Shown here piece by piece: positions 1 through 7,755 of a DNA stretch of 21,975 nt. The position numbers and the translations under genes are program-made. Position 1 is the stretch's first letter, and every line of letters begins with the position of its first letter. Source of the DNA: an uncultured Ruminococcus sp. (GTDB taxonomy: Bacteria; Bacillota; Clostridia; Lachnospirales; Lachnospiraceae); assembly GCA_900541505.1 (NCBI GenBank), contig UQKK01000050.1, forward strand, positions 1-21,975. Direction: 5' to 3'. The notes under the pieces were generated by a model. It saw only the letters and a program-made list of their open reading frames with translations, did no database searches and was not told the DNA's origin.

Positions 1-3
1 GAT

Positions 4-75
4 GTCAGCAGAGCTGACCCGAATCCCGCGCCAAGACTCGCGGACGAGTCTTGAATTGATGTGCTAACGCATTAA
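4..75 (+). other. Three tandem hairpins, possible IS200/IS605 right end or omega-RNA-like 3' region
   Basis: Three stem-loops follow one another: GTCAGC/GCTGAC around AGA (4-18), CAAGACTCG/CGAGTCTTG around CGGA (32-53), and TTGATGTG/CGCATTAA around CTAA (56-75). The third stem contains two G-U pairs, which suggests selection on RNA of the + strand rather than on DNA. Clustered hairpins of this kind occur at the right end of IS200/IS605-type elements, where they overlap the guide RNA scaffold of TnpB. No transposase is visible inside the window, so the assignment is an inference. It could instead be the 3' end of another structured RNA or a terminator region of an upstream gene. Confidence 0.35.
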
Positions 76-103
76 AAATAGTGTATCAGAAGGAGTACCT
101 ATC

Positions 104-982
104 ATGTCAAAGATTGCAGTGATGACGGACAGCAACAGTGGAATTATGCCAAAAGACGGAGCCGAGAAGGGAATCCATGTCGTTCCCATGCCTATCCTTA
201 TAGACGGACAAACCTGTTACGAAGGACGGGATATCACGCCGGAAGAATTTTATCAGAAGTTACAGCAGGGGGTTCCTGCCACCACCTCCCAGCCCTCACC
301 GGGCGATGTCACTCAGATGTGGGATACTCTTTTAAAATCTTACGATGAGGTTGTTTTTATCCCCATGTCCAGCGGGCTTTCCAACACTTGTCAGACCGCC
401 ATTGCGCTCTCGCAGGAGGAGGCTTACCGTGGAAAGGTCTATGTGGTGGACAATCACAGGATTTCTGTCACGCAGGAGCAGTCCGTCTATGATGCTAAGG
501 CTCTCGCCGACTCCGGCGCCTGCGGAGAGGAAATCCGCCGTATCCTGGAGGAGGAGAGTCTGGATGCCACCATCTATATCGCGGTGGATACGCTGGAGTA
601 TTTAAAGAAAGGCGGGCGCATCACCGCAGCCGCGGCAGCCGTGGGAACAGTGCTCAACTTAAAGCCGGTGCTCACTATCCAGGGGGACAAGCTGGATGCC
701 TTCGCGAAGACAAGAGGGATGAAATCCGCGTTTAAGACTATGATAAAGGCAGTGGAAAAGGATTTGGACACCCGTTTCTCCAAACTGCGCGAAGAGGGCG
801 CGCTCATAACCGGAATCGCCACCACTCTGGCAGATGAGGAGAGACTTTCCTATTTCCAGTCGGAGATGCGGCAGCATTTCCCGGACCTAAAGCTTTCCTC
901 CGCTCCCCTCGCCATGAGCATAGGATGCCACACCGGTCCGGGCGCGGTGGGGATTGGCGTCGTACGGGTGCATAAGGAATAA
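104..982 (+). CDS. DegV family fatty-acid-binding protein
   Basis: A 292-residue protein of normal DegV length. Family landmarks are an N-terminal KIAVMTDSNSGI strand with the conserved Asp-Ser, TSQPSPGDV near residue 62, SSGLSNTCQTA near residue 90, the central YLKKGGRI segment near residue 166 and a C-terminal IGCHTGPGAVGIGVV. DegV proteins bind one long-chain fatty acid in a cleft between two domains; several act as FakB subunits that present fatty acids to the kinase FakA. No FakA/Dak2 gene is nearby, so the specific role is open. The start is set by AGAAGGAG at 88-95, 8 nt before the ATG. The gene stands alone on the + strand and is closed by a strong terminator. Confidence 0.93.
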   Translation: MSKIAVMTDSNSGIMPKDGAEKGIHVVPMPILIDGQTCYEGRDITPEEFYQKLQQGVPATTSQPSPGDVTQMWDTLLKSYDEVVFIPMSSGLSNTCQTAIALSQEEAYRGKVYVVDNHRISVTQEQSVYDAKALADSGACGEEIRRILEEESLDATIYIAVDTLEYLKKGGRITAAAAAVGTVLNLKPVLTIQGDKLDAFAKTRGMKSAFKTMIKAVEKDLDTRFSKLREEGALITGIATTLADEERLSYFQSEMRQHFPDLKLSSAPLAMSIGCHTGPGAVGIGVVRVHKE

Positions 983-997
983 CGGTCATAATAAAGA

Positions 998-1039
998 AAT
1001 CCGGGAAGTGCTCCCATAAGCTGGGAGCCTTCCCGGATT
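998..1039. terminator. Strong bidirectional intrinsic terminator
   Basis: An 11-bp outer stem AATCCGGGAAG/CTTCCCGGATT (998-1008 and 1029-1039) continues, after one bulged T, into a 7-bp inner stem GCTCCCA/TGGGAGC with a 5-nt loop. T-rich sequence follows on the + side (GTTTATTATA), and the mirrored A-rich flank (ATAATAAAGA) gives the same on the minus strand. It sits between the convergent ends of degV and the minus-strand operon and probably serves both. Confidence 0.88.
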
Positions 1040-1064
1040 CGTTTATTATATGGAGAGGCAAGAC

Positions 1065-1406
1065 TTAGTTGATTGCGCGTTTTACGAACTCGCGGCTGAT
1101 TGCGGTACGTTCCTCATTCACCTCTGCGTTGTAAATGGTGATAAAATAGCTGCCTGGCTCAAGGAGCGGACGGCGCGCCGCGCAGAATGCCTTGTGGTGC
1201 TCTGTCTTGGAGTGATTGTTGAAAAGCTCCAGACTCTCCCACTTTTCAAATACAAACATATTGTTCTCGTTATTCGGGTCCGGATAGTGCATGTAGCTGA
1301 TGTTGCCGGGTTCTTTTCTTGTCCCTTCGATATTCGGTTTTACAATTTCCAAAAGTTCTGGGCGTTTTCCCGGTTTACATGTATAATAAGCTTCTACTAA
1401 TAACAT
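1065..1406 (-). CDS. ABM-fold (YgiN/quinol monooxygenase-like) protein
   Basis: A 113-residue protein resembling the antibiotic biosynthesis monooxygenase family, small ferredoxin-like dimeric proteins that include YgiN, LsrG and heme-degrading enzymes. Family features are the opening LLVEAYYTCKPGKRPELLEI strand and helix, the ENNMFVFEKWESLELFNNHSKTEHHKAF core and the SYFITIYNAEV C-terminal strand. AAGGAGG at 1415-1421 lies 8 nt from the ATG at 1406 but only 2 nt from an in-frame ATG at 1412, so the inner start is preferred. It is the last gene of the minus-strand unit, 102 nt behind a carrier gene. Members of this family often take organic substrates without a cofactor, but no substrate can be read from the sequence. 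Confidence 0.8.
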   Translation of the reverse strand: MLLVEAYYTCKPGKRPELLEIVKPNIEGTRKEPGNISYMHYPDPNNENNMFVFEKWESLELFNNHSKTEHHKAFCAARRPLLEPGSYFITIYNAEVNEERTAISREFVKRAIN

Positions 1407-1445
1407 AATCATTTCCTCCTTAATTAAGAATCTGTTTCATTGCTC

Positions 1446-1472
1446 TATCCTCTCTCTGCAAGAGCTAGGATA
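1446..1472. other. Intercistronic hairpin
   Basis: TATCCT-CTCT pairs with AGAG-(CT)-AGGATA around the loop CTGCA, in the 102-nt gap between the carrier gene and the ABM gene. No T-tract follows on either strand, so it is not a convincing terminator. It may be an mRNA processing or stability element. Confidence 0.35.
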
Positions 1473-1508
1473 AATAATACAAAAGTGTACCCTGCTTGTT
1501 TCCAGATG

Positions 1509-2906
1509 CTACGGCATAAGCCCCAGTATTTTCCACCACGGCAGACAGATAAGAAGTCCGATGGTGGAGATAACAATGTAGATTGTTGACTGCAGCGCCG
1601 CTTGACGCTGATTTAACATATCTCCGTTTCCTGCTGTAGCGTTCGCTGTCAGATACAGAGGCATCTGGTAACGCATGAACCAAACATGGACAGAGACATA
1701 TGCGATAAATCCAATCACCCACGGGCTGATTCCCACAGCCGTACCGAACGGCACCAGCGCTACTGTAAACAGCACCGTTGATGTGAGTGTTGAAGCGATT
1801 ACAAAGCGCGCCAGTACAACAATCGCAACAAATACGATAATAAAGACGATTGGCTGGCTTACCAGCGGCTCCATAACCGGAGTCAGTTTTTCACCGATGT
1901 AAGTATCAATCTCAAGATACTTAATCATACTTCCTATGGAAATGACCGCTCCGATAAAAAATACAAGATTCCAATTGACCTTTTTGTCGAAATCTGTTTT
2001 ATCCAGCACCTTCGCCGCTACAAGTACTGTCATAGCGAGCACTGCTACTGCCGCGGAGCTGATTCCCAGCGTACGCTCCAGCATCCACAGGACGAGACAC
2101 CCGACCATCACTGCCATGGTAATCTTTTCATCCCGCTTTACCGGTCCCAGCTCTTTGCTCATATTTACAATGGTCTCTTTATCAAATTTCGCGCCATTCT
2201 TTGGCTTGAAGAAAAATACAATCGCCAGATAGCTGAGCACTATCATCGCAATGCTCCATGGCAATGCGTAATACAGCCACTGAAGCCACGTAACACCCTC
2301 AAATCCTTCCGGCAAAGCTCCCAGCATAGAATAAGCGATGAAGGAACCACTCATGAAAATAGGTCCGAAGCAGGTATACCCGGTAAAGTACGCATAGAAC
2401 AGACCGGCAGAGCCTCTGCTCTGATTTTCGTATCCCATGGTATCACTAATCTGTTTGGCAATCGGTCCCATGATTGCGGCTTTTGCCGCTGTACTCGGCA
2501 CAAGCGGAGAGATAATGAGCCCGGAGGTCAAAAGCGCCAGAACCTGCCCCTGGAAATTAGCGGGGAATATCTTGAGCACCGTCAGCGCAAGTCTTAAGAG
2601 CAGTCCGCTCTTGCTTCCCGCGACACCGATTACCATGGCGCCTAACAACAGCCAGAAGGAGGTCCCGCTGAACGCGCTGAAAGACGTTTCAAATGGCAGA
2701 ACACCGGAAATCGTCCACACGGACAACATGGCAATCATAACAGCGAAATCCGGGAACACGGCACCAACCATCCAGATAATGCCGCAAATCAGGATTCCAA
2801 GTCCCCTCATCGCCCCGGCGGACAATCCTTCCGGAACCGGCAGAAGAAAGAATGCGACTGCCGCTGCCAGACCGAGGATTAGACAAATACTTTTTTTCTT
2901 ATTCAC
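1509..2906 (-). CDS. SLC13/DASS family anion (dicarboxylate-like) carrier
   Basis: A 465-residue polytopic membrane protein with about 12 hydrophobic segments. It fits the divalent anion:sodium symporter family, closer to the bacterial CitT/2-oxoglutarate-malate branch: the first hairpin motif reads PLVPSTAAKAAIMGP (about 134-148) and the second half carries FVIASTLTSTVLFTVALVP. A strict SNT motif is not present, so ion coupling cannot be predicted. The start codon is GTG; AAGGTGAGG at 2914-2922 lies 7 nt upstream, and no better ATG is in frame. It lies 68 nt downstream of the CoA-transferase gene, which suggests that it carries a substrate or product of that pathway. It is only distantly similar to the second carrier at 5526-6809. 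Confidence 0.85.
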   Translation of the reverse strand: MNKKKSICLILGLAAAVAFFLLPVPEGLSAGAMRGLGILICGIIWMVGAVFPDFAVMIAMLSVWTISGVLPFETSFSAFSGTSFWLLLGAMVIGVAGSKSGLLLRLALTVLKIFPANFQGQVLALLTSGLIISPLVPSTAAKAAIMGPIAKQISDTMGYENQSRGSAGLFYAYFTGYTCFGPIFMSGSFIAYSMLGALPEGFEGVTWLQWLYYALPWSIAMIVLSYLAIVFFFKPKNGAKFDKETIVNMSKELGPVKRDEKITMAVMVGCLVLWMLERTLGISSAAVAVLAMTVLVAAKVLDKTDFDKKVNWNLVFFIGAVISIGSMIKYLEIDTYIGEKLTPVMEPLVSQPIVFIIVFVAIVVLARFVIASTLTSTVLFTVALVPFGTAVGISPWVIGFIAYVSVHVWFMRYQMPLYLTANATAGNGDMLNQRQAALQSTIYIVISTIGLLICLPWWKILGLMP

Positions 2907-2974
2907 ATTTACACCTCACCTTTTTCATTCCGGCACAGTCCTTCACTTCTAATAAGTGTACTGTCCCGGTTTTA

Positions 2975-4192
2975 TCACAAGATAGCTTTCGCCTCTCTCA
3001 TACTGTCAATCTCTGACTGAGCGTATCCGTATTCCTGTAATACCTCGTCTGTGTCTTCACCGACAGCGCCCGGCATATCCATGCCGCCCACCTGATATTC
3101 GGAGAAACGCACAGGTACTGTAGGAAATGCCACGCTTTTCCCGGATGTGGGGAAGGTCACTCTCTCAAGACAGCCATTCTCCCATGCCTGCTGGTCATCC
3201 GCGACGTCTTTTTGATGCAGCAGACGCTCGCACGCGATATCAGCCTTTGACAGTATCTCCATCCACTCATCTCTGCCCTTTTCCATAAAGCGGGCATTCA
3301 TAATGGCAATGAAGTCGCGCAGATTATTTCCGGCGAACAGTCCTTCATCGGTTCTCCTGCAGTATCTGGGGTCGTCACAGTATTCTTCCAGCCCCATAGC
3401 TGTCATGACACGGTTAAAGTTTGCGTCATAGTTAGGCACTGTTGTGATGAGGTACTCTCCATCTCCGCATTTGTATGTATGGGTAAACGGATTCCGCGCT
3501 TCCATAGGAGACGGCGGATATTTGTTCCCGTACTGCGCTGATATAATACCTGTCTGATTATACCATATGCCGCAGGCATGAAGTGACGATGTCACAAAGG
3601 TTCCTTTGCCGTCAGCCTGGCGTCCGATGATTGCCGCCAGGATACCTGTGGTAAATGCCGCGCTTGTCGCCGCATCTCCGAAGCCGCCCGGTGGTTTAAA
3701 GGGGAACCCTTCCGGGTCTGACCAGTCTCTCATAGCTCCCGACCGCGCCCAGAATGTGGACATATCAAATCCGGGCTTTGATGCCTCCGCACCTTCTGTC
3801 CCATATCCGGTAAAATGCGCGTAAATGAGCGATGAATTCAATCCCTTCAGGGACTCATAGTCAAGCCCCATCTTTGCCAGAGAACGCATACGGACATTGC
3901 TGATGAACACATCCGCCTTCCGTATCATTTTCCGAAATACTTCTTTTCCTTCCTCTGTTTTCAGATTAAGACCAATCAGCCGTTTGTTGGCATTTTGCTC
4001 CTGGAACAGCGGATTTTCCTCTTTGGTCATCGGTGTGCAGTAAGAAGGTCCTACCTTTCTCCATTCTTCACCGGATGGCACTTCGATTTTGATTACCTTC
4101 GCGCCCCAATCCGCCAGAAAACGTCCGGCGTTGGGCACCACCACATGGGTCCCCAGTTCGATGACTGTGTAGCCTTCCAATGGCAGTTTCAT
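2975..4192 (-). CDS. Family III (CaiB/BaiF) CoA-transferase, FldA/HadA-like
   Basis: A 405-residue CoA-transferase. The N-terminus has the family signature of a GRFLADWGAKVIKIE strand-helix. The ENANKRLIGLNLKTEEG segment, GFDMSTFWARSG (about 141-152) and GGFGDAATS with the probable catalytic Asp173 resemble the phenyllactate/2-hydroxyisocaproate CoA-transferases FldA and HadA more than formyl-CoA transferase. These enzymes move CoA between carboxylic acids through an aspartyl-CoA anhydride intermediate. No 2-hydroxyacyl-CoA dehydratase genes lie here, so the substrate probably differs from FldA/HadA. AAGGAGGTG at 4201-4209 sits 8 nt before the ATG. The thiolase gene ends 31 nt upstream, so the two enzymes are likely co-translated from one mRNA and act in sequence. 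Confidence 0.9.
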   Translation of the reverse strand: MKLPLEGYTVIELGTHVVVPNAGRFLADWGAKVIKIEVPSGEEWRKVGPSYCTPMTKEENPLFQEQNANKRLIGLNLKTEEGKEVFRKMIRKADVFISNVRMRSLAKMGLDYESLKGLNSSLIYAHFTGYGTEGAEASKPGFDMSTFWARSGAMRDWSDPEGFPFKPPGGFGDAATSAAFTTGILAAIIGRQADGKGTFVTSSLHACGIWYNQTGIISAQYGNKYPPSPMEARNPFTHTYKCGDGEYLITTVPNYDANFNRVMTAMGLEEYCDDPRYCRRTDEGLFAGNNLRDFIAIMNARFMEKGRDEWMEILSKADIACERLLHQKDVADDQQAWENGCLERVTFPTSGKSVAFPTVPVRFSEYQVGGMDMPGAVGEDTDEVLQEYGYAQSEIDSMREAKAIL

Positions 4193-4223
4193 ATGTTTTT
4201 CACCTCCTTTGTCATTTATTCAT

Positions 4224-5381
4224 TTAACGGCGCTCAAAAATCGTAGCCAATCCCTGTCCGCCGCCAATGCACATTGTCACAAGACCGAGTTCATAATCCT
4301 TGCGAATCATCTCGTAAAGCAGTTTTGTCGTCAGTATCACACCTGTACCGCCCAGAGGATGCCCCATAGCGATAGCGCCGCCGTTGGGGTTTGTTTTCTC
4401 CGGGTCCAGACCTAAGTCTTTCACACACGGGACCACCTGCGCGGCAAAGGCTTCATTGAGTTCTACAAGGTCAATATCTTTTATCGTGAGTCCGGCACGC
4501 TTTAACGCCTTCCGTGTGGCAGGCACAGGACCATAACCCATGATATTCGGGTCCAGTCCGGCTGCCGCAAAGGTTTTAAAATATCCCATCGGTTCGATGC
4601 CCAGAGCTTTTGCCCTCTCTTCTGACATCATGACCACAGCGGCAGCTCCATCGGACCTCGGACAGGAATTTCCTGCCGTGCACAGCCCTCCCTCGTACAA
4701 TACCGGGAGCTTTGCCATCGCTTCGAGAGAGGCGTTGAACCGCACACACTCATCCGCTGTTACTGTCTGAACACCTTTTTTTGTCTTTACTTCAATGGGA
4801 ACAATCTGCTCGTCAAACAGGTGATTTTCAATAGCGGCAGCGGCTCGAAGCTGGGACTGGTACGCCCAGGCATCGCACTCCTCTCTTGTAATTCCCATCC
4901 GGTTTCCCAGTATATCCGCCGTCTTCGGATAAGGAGGATTACCCGCTTCGTCAGTGGAAACTCTGTTCGTCAGATACTGCGGCGGCGCATAGCTGTAATT
5001 CGGCACCTTCGTCACCTGATAAGGGTTCAGCGTCATGTGCTCAACGCCGCATGCCACATATACATCCCCGTATCCTGCGGCAATATTAAGCGCTGCGTAA
5101 ATGATTGCCTGCGAACCGGAACCGCACTGGCGGTCCACTGTTACCGCTCCCGCCTCAAAGGGCAGTCCGGCGGTAAGAGAAGCAATCCTGGCATGATTTC
5201 CATGATGCCCATGGAGATTTCCCATGACTACATCCTCAATCTCATTTGGGTCAATCCCTGCCCGGTCAACTGCCTCGCGAATCGCCGCGGCTGCAAGCTT
5301 TTCGGATGGGGTTGTCACCCACTGTCCCGCATATTTTCCTATTCCTGTCCTGACTGCGGACACAATTGCAACACGTCTCAT
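4224..5381 (-). CDS. Thiolase (acetyl-CoA C-acyltransferase)
   Basis: A 385-residue thiolase with all catalytic elements: nucleophile Cys86 in DRQCGSGSQA, NEAFA, His341 in NGGAIAMGHPLGGTG and the acid/base Cys371 in MCIGGGQG. These enzymes split 3-oxoacyl-CoA with CoA to give acetyl-CoA and a shortened acyl-CoA, or condense two acetyl-CoA. The covering segment GNLHGHHGNHARIAS is unusual (commonly G-N-PAR-A) and GGTG replaces the more usual GATG, so it is probably not a housekeeping acetoacetyl-CoA thiolase. A moderate GGAGTGAG ribosome site precedes the ATG. Flanked by the CoA-transferase and two anion carriers, it more likely works in degradation of an imported 3-oxo acid or similar; that direction is inferred. 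Confidence 0.92.
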   Translation of the reverse strand: MRRVAIVSAVRTGIGKYAGQWVTTPSEKLAAAAIREAVDRAGIDPNEIEDVVMGNLHGHHGNHARIASLTAGLPFEAGAVTVDRQCGSGSQAIIYAALNIAAGYGDVYVACGVEHMTLNPYQVTKVPNYSYAPPQYLTNRVSTDEAGNPPYPKTADILGNRMGITREECDAWAYQSQLRAAAAIENHLFDEQIVPIEVKTKKGVQTVTADECVRFNASLEAMAKLPVLYEGGLCTAGNSCPRSDGAAAVVMMSEERAKALGIEPMGYFKTFAAAGLDPNIMGYGPVPATRKALKRAGLTIKDIDLVELNEAFAAQVVPCVKDLGLDPEKTNPNGGAIAMGHPLGGTGVILTTKLLYEMIRKDYELGLVTMCIGGGQGLATIFERR

Positions 5382-5457
5382 AATGCAAAACTCACTCCAA
5401 TCTTTTTTATTATTTTTTGCTGCTTTACTGTTCCTCTGCTGTGCCTTTGATATTTAA

Positions 5458-5546
5458 CATATAAATACCCGGTACAAGAGGACAGCCTCTCGCATGTAAA
5501 TCGCCGGTACACGCCGGGCAATGCCTCACATGTAGATTGTCGGTAC
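5458..5546. repeat. Three imperfect ~35-bp tandem repeats across a carrier gene's 3' end
   Basis: The unit begins with CATGTARATYGYCGGTAC-like sequence at 5458, 5493 and 5529, spacing 35 and 36 bp. The third copy is the last six codons and stop region of the carrier gene; the other two lie in the gap before the thiolase. The first unit holds a small hairpin AGAGG/CCTCT around ACAG and the second a CCGG-based one. The arrangement suggests tandem duplication of the gene's 3' end, or a spacer shaping the mRNA between carrier and thiolase. Confidence 0.5.
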
Positions 5547-6809
5547 AAGCAGAATGGCGGCAGCCAGAAGGATGATATTCAACGCCCCGCCCACTTTCGT
5601 GTAATCCGCGAACCGATAGCCGCCCACAAGGGTCATCGTAAGCGGCGGTGTGGCAATCGGTGTGGCAAAAGCCAGACTGGAACCGATAATAATAGCGACC
5701 ACATAGGCTGTCGGAGAAACCCCGACTACACCCGCTATGGATATAGCTATCGGCATAAGCACAGCAACCGTAGCAGTGTGGGACATCACATTGCCGAGAA
5801 AACTCGACAGTATGAGCAGTACTGCGCAGAGCAGCACCGGATTTGCCGCTTCACCGCCCAGAATCCTCAGAATTCCCTGAGCCATATAATCTACCGCTCC
5901 GCTGTGGTCCAGTCCCTTTGAAAATCCAAGCGCCCCTGCGAGTATGACAATGGTAGACCAATCCATCATCTCAAAAGCACGCCGGTAAGAGATACATCCG
6001 GTCAGGATACACAGGACACCTCCTGCCAGCGCAGTCACTCCCAGAGAAAGCCAACCTGCCACGAATCCAATAACACAGCCCAGCAAAATCAAGGCAGTAC
6101 AGTTTTGTTTCCTTCTGGTGCTATCATGCTCCGGCGCAGTCTTCCCTTCTGTCTCAGCGCGCTCCTCGAAATCAAAACAGCGCTCCTGCAGCTTGTACCC
6201 CAACGTGGCGTAATACAGCACCGTCAGCACTACAAGGGGGATACCGATATATGCCAGCTGAAAAAAGGTAAGGGGGCGCAATCCCGGCGTATCCTCAAGT
6301 ATCCCCTGAGCAATGAGCTGCGGAGTAGAACCCGCCAGAGTACAGTTTCCGCCCAGAACAGAGATGATTCCCATTGCCATGAAAATATTCTTTTTCTGTA
6401 TCCTTCCCTTTGAGGCATGTGCCACGGAGGAAACCAGAGGGATGAATATGGCAACGGAGGCTGTATTGCTCATAAAAGCAGATAAAAATCCCACCATGAG
6501 AAGAATCGCCGCCAGAAATCTTTTCTCTGTCTTTACAACAAATTTCAATCCCAGCACTGCACAGCCGATTCTTTCCGCCAATCCTGTCTCAAAGACCGCG
6601 TTACCGACAATCATCATTCCCGCGACCATAATGACTGCATCGGCGCCAAAGGATGCCGCCAATTCCGCCGGAGAAAGAAATCCGCAGAAAACCATACCCA
6701 TTGCCGCGAGGACCGCAGTAACCGATGCCGGTATCCACTGCACAGCAAACGACAGAATCATCAGAAACATAATCCCTATCGCCAGCATAATTTTAATCTC
6801 TTCTGTTAT
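5526..6809 (-). CDS. SLC13-family (Na+/dicarboxylate- or sulfate-type) permease, start codon unusual
   Basis: A polytopic carrier of the SLC13/ArsB-NhaD superfamily. Two repeated halves are visible: the first hairpin motif AFMSNTASVAIFIP has the canonical SNT, the second reads NVMSHTATVAVLMP with His in place of Asn. A charged cytoplasmic loop (about FEERAETEGKTAPEHDSTRRKQ) separates the halves. The start is unresolved. A very strong AAGGAGG (6817-6823) lies inside the longest frame, which opens with an ATG at 6857 lacking a usable ribosome site. Seven nt after AAGGAGG is an in-frame ATA (6807-6809), giving MTEEIKIMLAIG, a typical family N-terminus. The next ATG is at 6788, with only a weak AGAAGAG. 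Coordinates are drawn to the ATA. As first gene of the unit, it probably imports the pathway substrate. Confidence 0.8.
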   Translation of the reverse strand: MTEEIKIMLAIGIMFLMILSFAVQWIPASVTAVLAAMGMVFCGFLSPAELAASFGADAVIMVAGMMIVGNAVFETGLAERIGCAVLGLKFVVKTEKRFLAAILLMVGFLSAFMSNTASVAIFIPLVSSVAHASKGRIQKKNIFMAMGIISVLGGNCTLAGSTPQLIAQGILEDTPGLRPLTFFQLAYIGIPLVVLTVLYYATLGYKLQERCFDFEERAETEGKTAPEHDSTRRKQNCTALILLGCVIGFVAGWLSLGVTALAGGVLCILTGCISYRRAFEMMDWSTIVILAGALGFSKGLDHSGAVDYMAQGILRILGGEAANPVLLCAVLLILSSFLGNVMSHTATVAVLMPIAISIAGVVGVSPTAYVVAIIIGSSLAFATPIATPPLTMTLVGGYRFADYTKVGGALNIILLAAAILLVPTIYM

Positions 6810-6931
6810 CTCGTCCCCTCCTTCCCCATAAAGCATGACTACTTTTGACTGTTTCATCCTTCGTCAAACAAATCATATCTGATACACAACACCGCAACAA
6901 TTACACAATTATGCAGTATGTTCAAAACTTA

Positions 6932-6950
6932 ACACTTTTCCAAAATGTGT
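6932..6950. promoter_or_regulatory. Candidate TetR operator palindrome
   Basis: ACACTTTT pairs with AAAATGTGT around a short centre (ACAC-t-TTT, then AAA-t-GTGT), an odd-length imperfect palindrome of the size TetR regulators bind. It lies between the two divergent start codons, where an autoregulatory operator would be expected. The assignment rests on symmetry and position only. Confidence 0.3.
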
Positions 6951-7023
6951 ATAGTGGAAATTGACGAAAAACCTTGATTTTGATTGCATAAAATGTAAAA
7001 TATTATGTATGTATAAAATGTTG

Positions 7024-7062
7024 CCCCTGCGCCGGACTATCGATTTTCCGAACTTTCAGGGG
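7024..7062 (+). other. Leader hairpin before the TetR gene
   Basis: CCCCTG (7024-7029) pairs with CAGGGG (7057-7062), with an inner CGGA/TCCG. It lies about 60 nt ahead of the TetR start codon, probably in its 5' leader. It lacks a T-tract. Function is unknown; it may be chance. Confidence 0.25.
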
Positions 7063-7118
7063 TTATCATACAGGATACAAAGGACGAACCAGGATATTTC
7101 TATGAAAGGGGTAAATCT

Positions 7119-7703
7119 ATGGAACCATTTCTTAAAGACAGCCAGGCACGAATCCGCAAAACTTTTCTTGAATTAATCATGCGCAAGCCAATTGAAAATA
7201 TCACGGTAAAAGACATCTGCACCTATGCCGGTGTCAGCAGACCGCTGTTCTATTCGCATTATGATGGAAAATATGAATTGCAGGAAGAGATTGAAAAACG
7301 TCTGATAAACGGTTTTCTTGCCCTGATGCTGGAAATCCGCAGTGTCGGGAAGATTCAGTTTTATGCCTGCCTGAACCGCCATGACAGCATGTATTTCAGA
7401 AAATATTTCGACTATATCAAAGAAAATCACGAAGAGTTTTACCCTCTATTGTGCTCCAATTATTCCAACGGATTTTCCAACCGTTTCGCGCGCGCCATCA
7501 TGAATACGCGCTTGGAGACGAGAAAAGCATGGGGAATCGATGTTTCGCCGGAGCCAAAAGAACTCGCCCTGCGGGAAGATATCTTAAGTTCTCTCTATGT
7601 CAGCCTGTTCTCCTCCTGGCTGAAAAGTAATATGGAAATATCCGAAGAGAAAATGTCCCAGCTGCTCATCAGCCTCTGGGAACCCATCAAAAAATTTGAG
7701 TAA
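7119..7703 (+). CDS. TetR/AcrR family transcriptional regulator
   Basis: A 194-residue one-component regulator. The N-terminal three-helix DNA-binding domain contains the helix-turn-helix ITVKDICTYAGVSRPLFYSHY (about 28-48), typical of TetR proteins. The C-terminal ligand/dimer domain, with FDYIKENHEEFYPLL and a closing SSWLKSNMEISEEKMSQLL helix, resembles the TetR_C_7-type regulators common in Clostridia. The start is set by AAAGGGG, 7 nt before the ATG; upstream in-frame starts have no ribosome site. It is transcribed away from the carrier/thiolase/CoA-transferase unit and most likely represses it, with the substrate or a CoA-ester as inducer. That regulatory link comes from position alone. 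Confidence 0.9.
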   Translation: MEPFLKDSQARIRKTFLELIMRKPIENITVKDICTYAGVSRPLFYSHYDGKYELQEEIEKRLINGFLALMLEIRSVGKIQFYACLNRHDSMYFRKYFDYIKENHEEFYPLLCSNYSNGFSNRFARAIMNTRLETRKAWGIDVSPEPKELALREDILSSLYVSLFSSWLKSNMEISEEKMSQLLISLWEPIKKFE

Positions 7704-7715
7704 AACATAAAGGAA

Positions 7716-7752
7716 CTGGCGTCCGGCAGATACATCCTCCGCCAGACGCCAG
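7716..7752 (+). terminator. Intrinsic terminator of the TetR gene
   Basis: CTGGCGTC (7716-7723) pairs with GACGCCAG (7745-7752), with further GGC/GCC pairing inside, then CTTTT on the + strand. It occupies the short gap between the convergent TetR and Rpn genes; the A-rich flank on its left may allow weak use from the minus strand too. Confidence 0.75.
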
Positions 7753-7755
7753 CTT

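Larger units (their letters stand above)
6858..7118. promoter_or_regulatory. Divergent regulatory region between metabolic unit and TetR gene
   Basis: This AT-rich gap holds no gene. It must contain the promoters of the minus-strand unit and of the TetR gene. Several weak -35/-10 pairs can be drawn on each strand (for example TTGATT, 16 bp, TAAAAT on the + strand around 6974-7001), none decisive. A 19-bp imperfect palindrome lies at 6932-6950 and a leader hairpin at 7024-7062; both are listed separately. Confidence 0.5.

Noticed and set aside
4821..5450. 209-codon + strand frame opposite the thiolase
   Set aside because: The thiolase on the other strand has every catalytic motif; this frame has no recognisable fold or start signal.
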